Part shown: positions 63,854 through 64,000 of the stretch, one piece after another
How the letters are laid out: every line of letters starts with the position of its first letter
Position numbering within the stretch: position 1 is the stretch's first letter
Source of the DNA: Amphibalanus amphitrite
Lineage: Eukaryota; Arthropoda; Thecostraca; Balanomorpha; Balanidae
Length of the DNA stretch: 64,000 bases
Assembly: GCF_019059575.1 (NCBI RefSeq)
Contig: NW_024881599.1
Span: 186,001-250,000 of the forward strand
Direction of reading: 5' to 3'
Notes under the pieces: generated by a model
The model's input: the letters and a program-made list of their open reading frames with translations, nothing else
The model's database searches: none
What the model was told of the DNA's origin: nothing
Made by a program: the position numbers and the translations under genes

Positions 63854-64000
63854 CCCTCGCCTGGTGGGAGGGGGGATGCAGCCTCCCTAAGTTTTTTTCG
63901 CGAATAGCGTAAAAGGTGGTGTCGCGTAGCGCCGCAAAATTTGGCACAACGTCTGGGAATGAGCCTCTTGCGATATATCCTGAAAATTTCAGGTGCCAGT
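63854..64000. mobile_element. Start of another family B element (runs off the window)
   Basis: TTAG is followed by CCCTCGCCTGG, a GGGAGGGGGGATGCAGCCTC hairpin and TTTTTTTCGCGAATAGCG, matching the subterminal region of the copy at 18280 (TTTTTCGCGGATAGCG and GCGTAGCGCCGC). Confidence 0.7.

Noticed and set aside
63847..63947. Start of the USP-containing frame at 63947
   Set aside because: The first 30 or so codons lie inside a family B transposon end, so this ATG is not a credible gene start.

Overview
This window looks like a metazoan nuclear genome, probably a marine invertebrate. An arthropod or crustacean is my best guess, not something the sequence proves. It shows animal-type genes split by GT-AG introns, a CR1/L2-like non-LTR retrotransposon, a Ty3/gypsy remnant and many small inverted-repeat transposons. 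I see no bacterial operons, CRISPR array, tRNA or rRNA.

Layout. (1) 1-6166, plus strand: the 3' part of an AREL1-type HECT ubiquitin ligase in nine exons. (2) 9243-21300, minus strand, convergent with it: an F-box/WD40 substrate receptor of the FBXW7/beta-TrCP class in nine clear exons plus a likely first exon. (3) 22.6-28.5 kb: an inverted-repeat element split around a CR1-like retrotransposon. (4) 29.5-31.4 kb: stacked inverted-repeat elements. (5) 31357-43102: a large LTR element with apparently identical 1981-bp LTRs and no gag or pol (LARD-like). (6) 43369-51852: a Ty3/gypsy element with 121-bp LTRs and a CTAAG target duplication; only gag and the end of integrase remain, and the middle is filled with other repeats. 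(7) 51994-57400: further nested inverted-repeat elements. (8) 57.46-57.85 kb: an AGGTCA-motif array. (9) 61803-64000, minus strand: a USP26/29/37-like deubiquitinase reading frame with one in-frame TAG, directly preceded in frame by a transposon-type nuclease-like domain.

The most unusual signal is in the two split genes. Exon edges have been amplified in tandem. In the F-box/WD40 gene the 3' splice site plus the start of one exon is present about 44 times (11.65-14.59 kb), another 15 times (14.96-16.14 kb), a third about four times (9.45-9.61 kb), and the end of the last exon four times (9.07-9.30 kb). AREL1 has three small single duplications of the same kind. The second strong signal is a family of roughly 1-kb TTAA-flanked elements with poly-G/poly-C hairpins near their ends and interiors full of AGGTCA half-sites. 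Two of them lie in opposite orientation around two exons of the F-box/WD40 gene.

All three host-type genes belong to the ubiquitin system: a HECT E3, an F-box receptor for an SCF E3, and a deubiquitinase. Nothing here shows that they are co-regulated, and the proximity may be chance.
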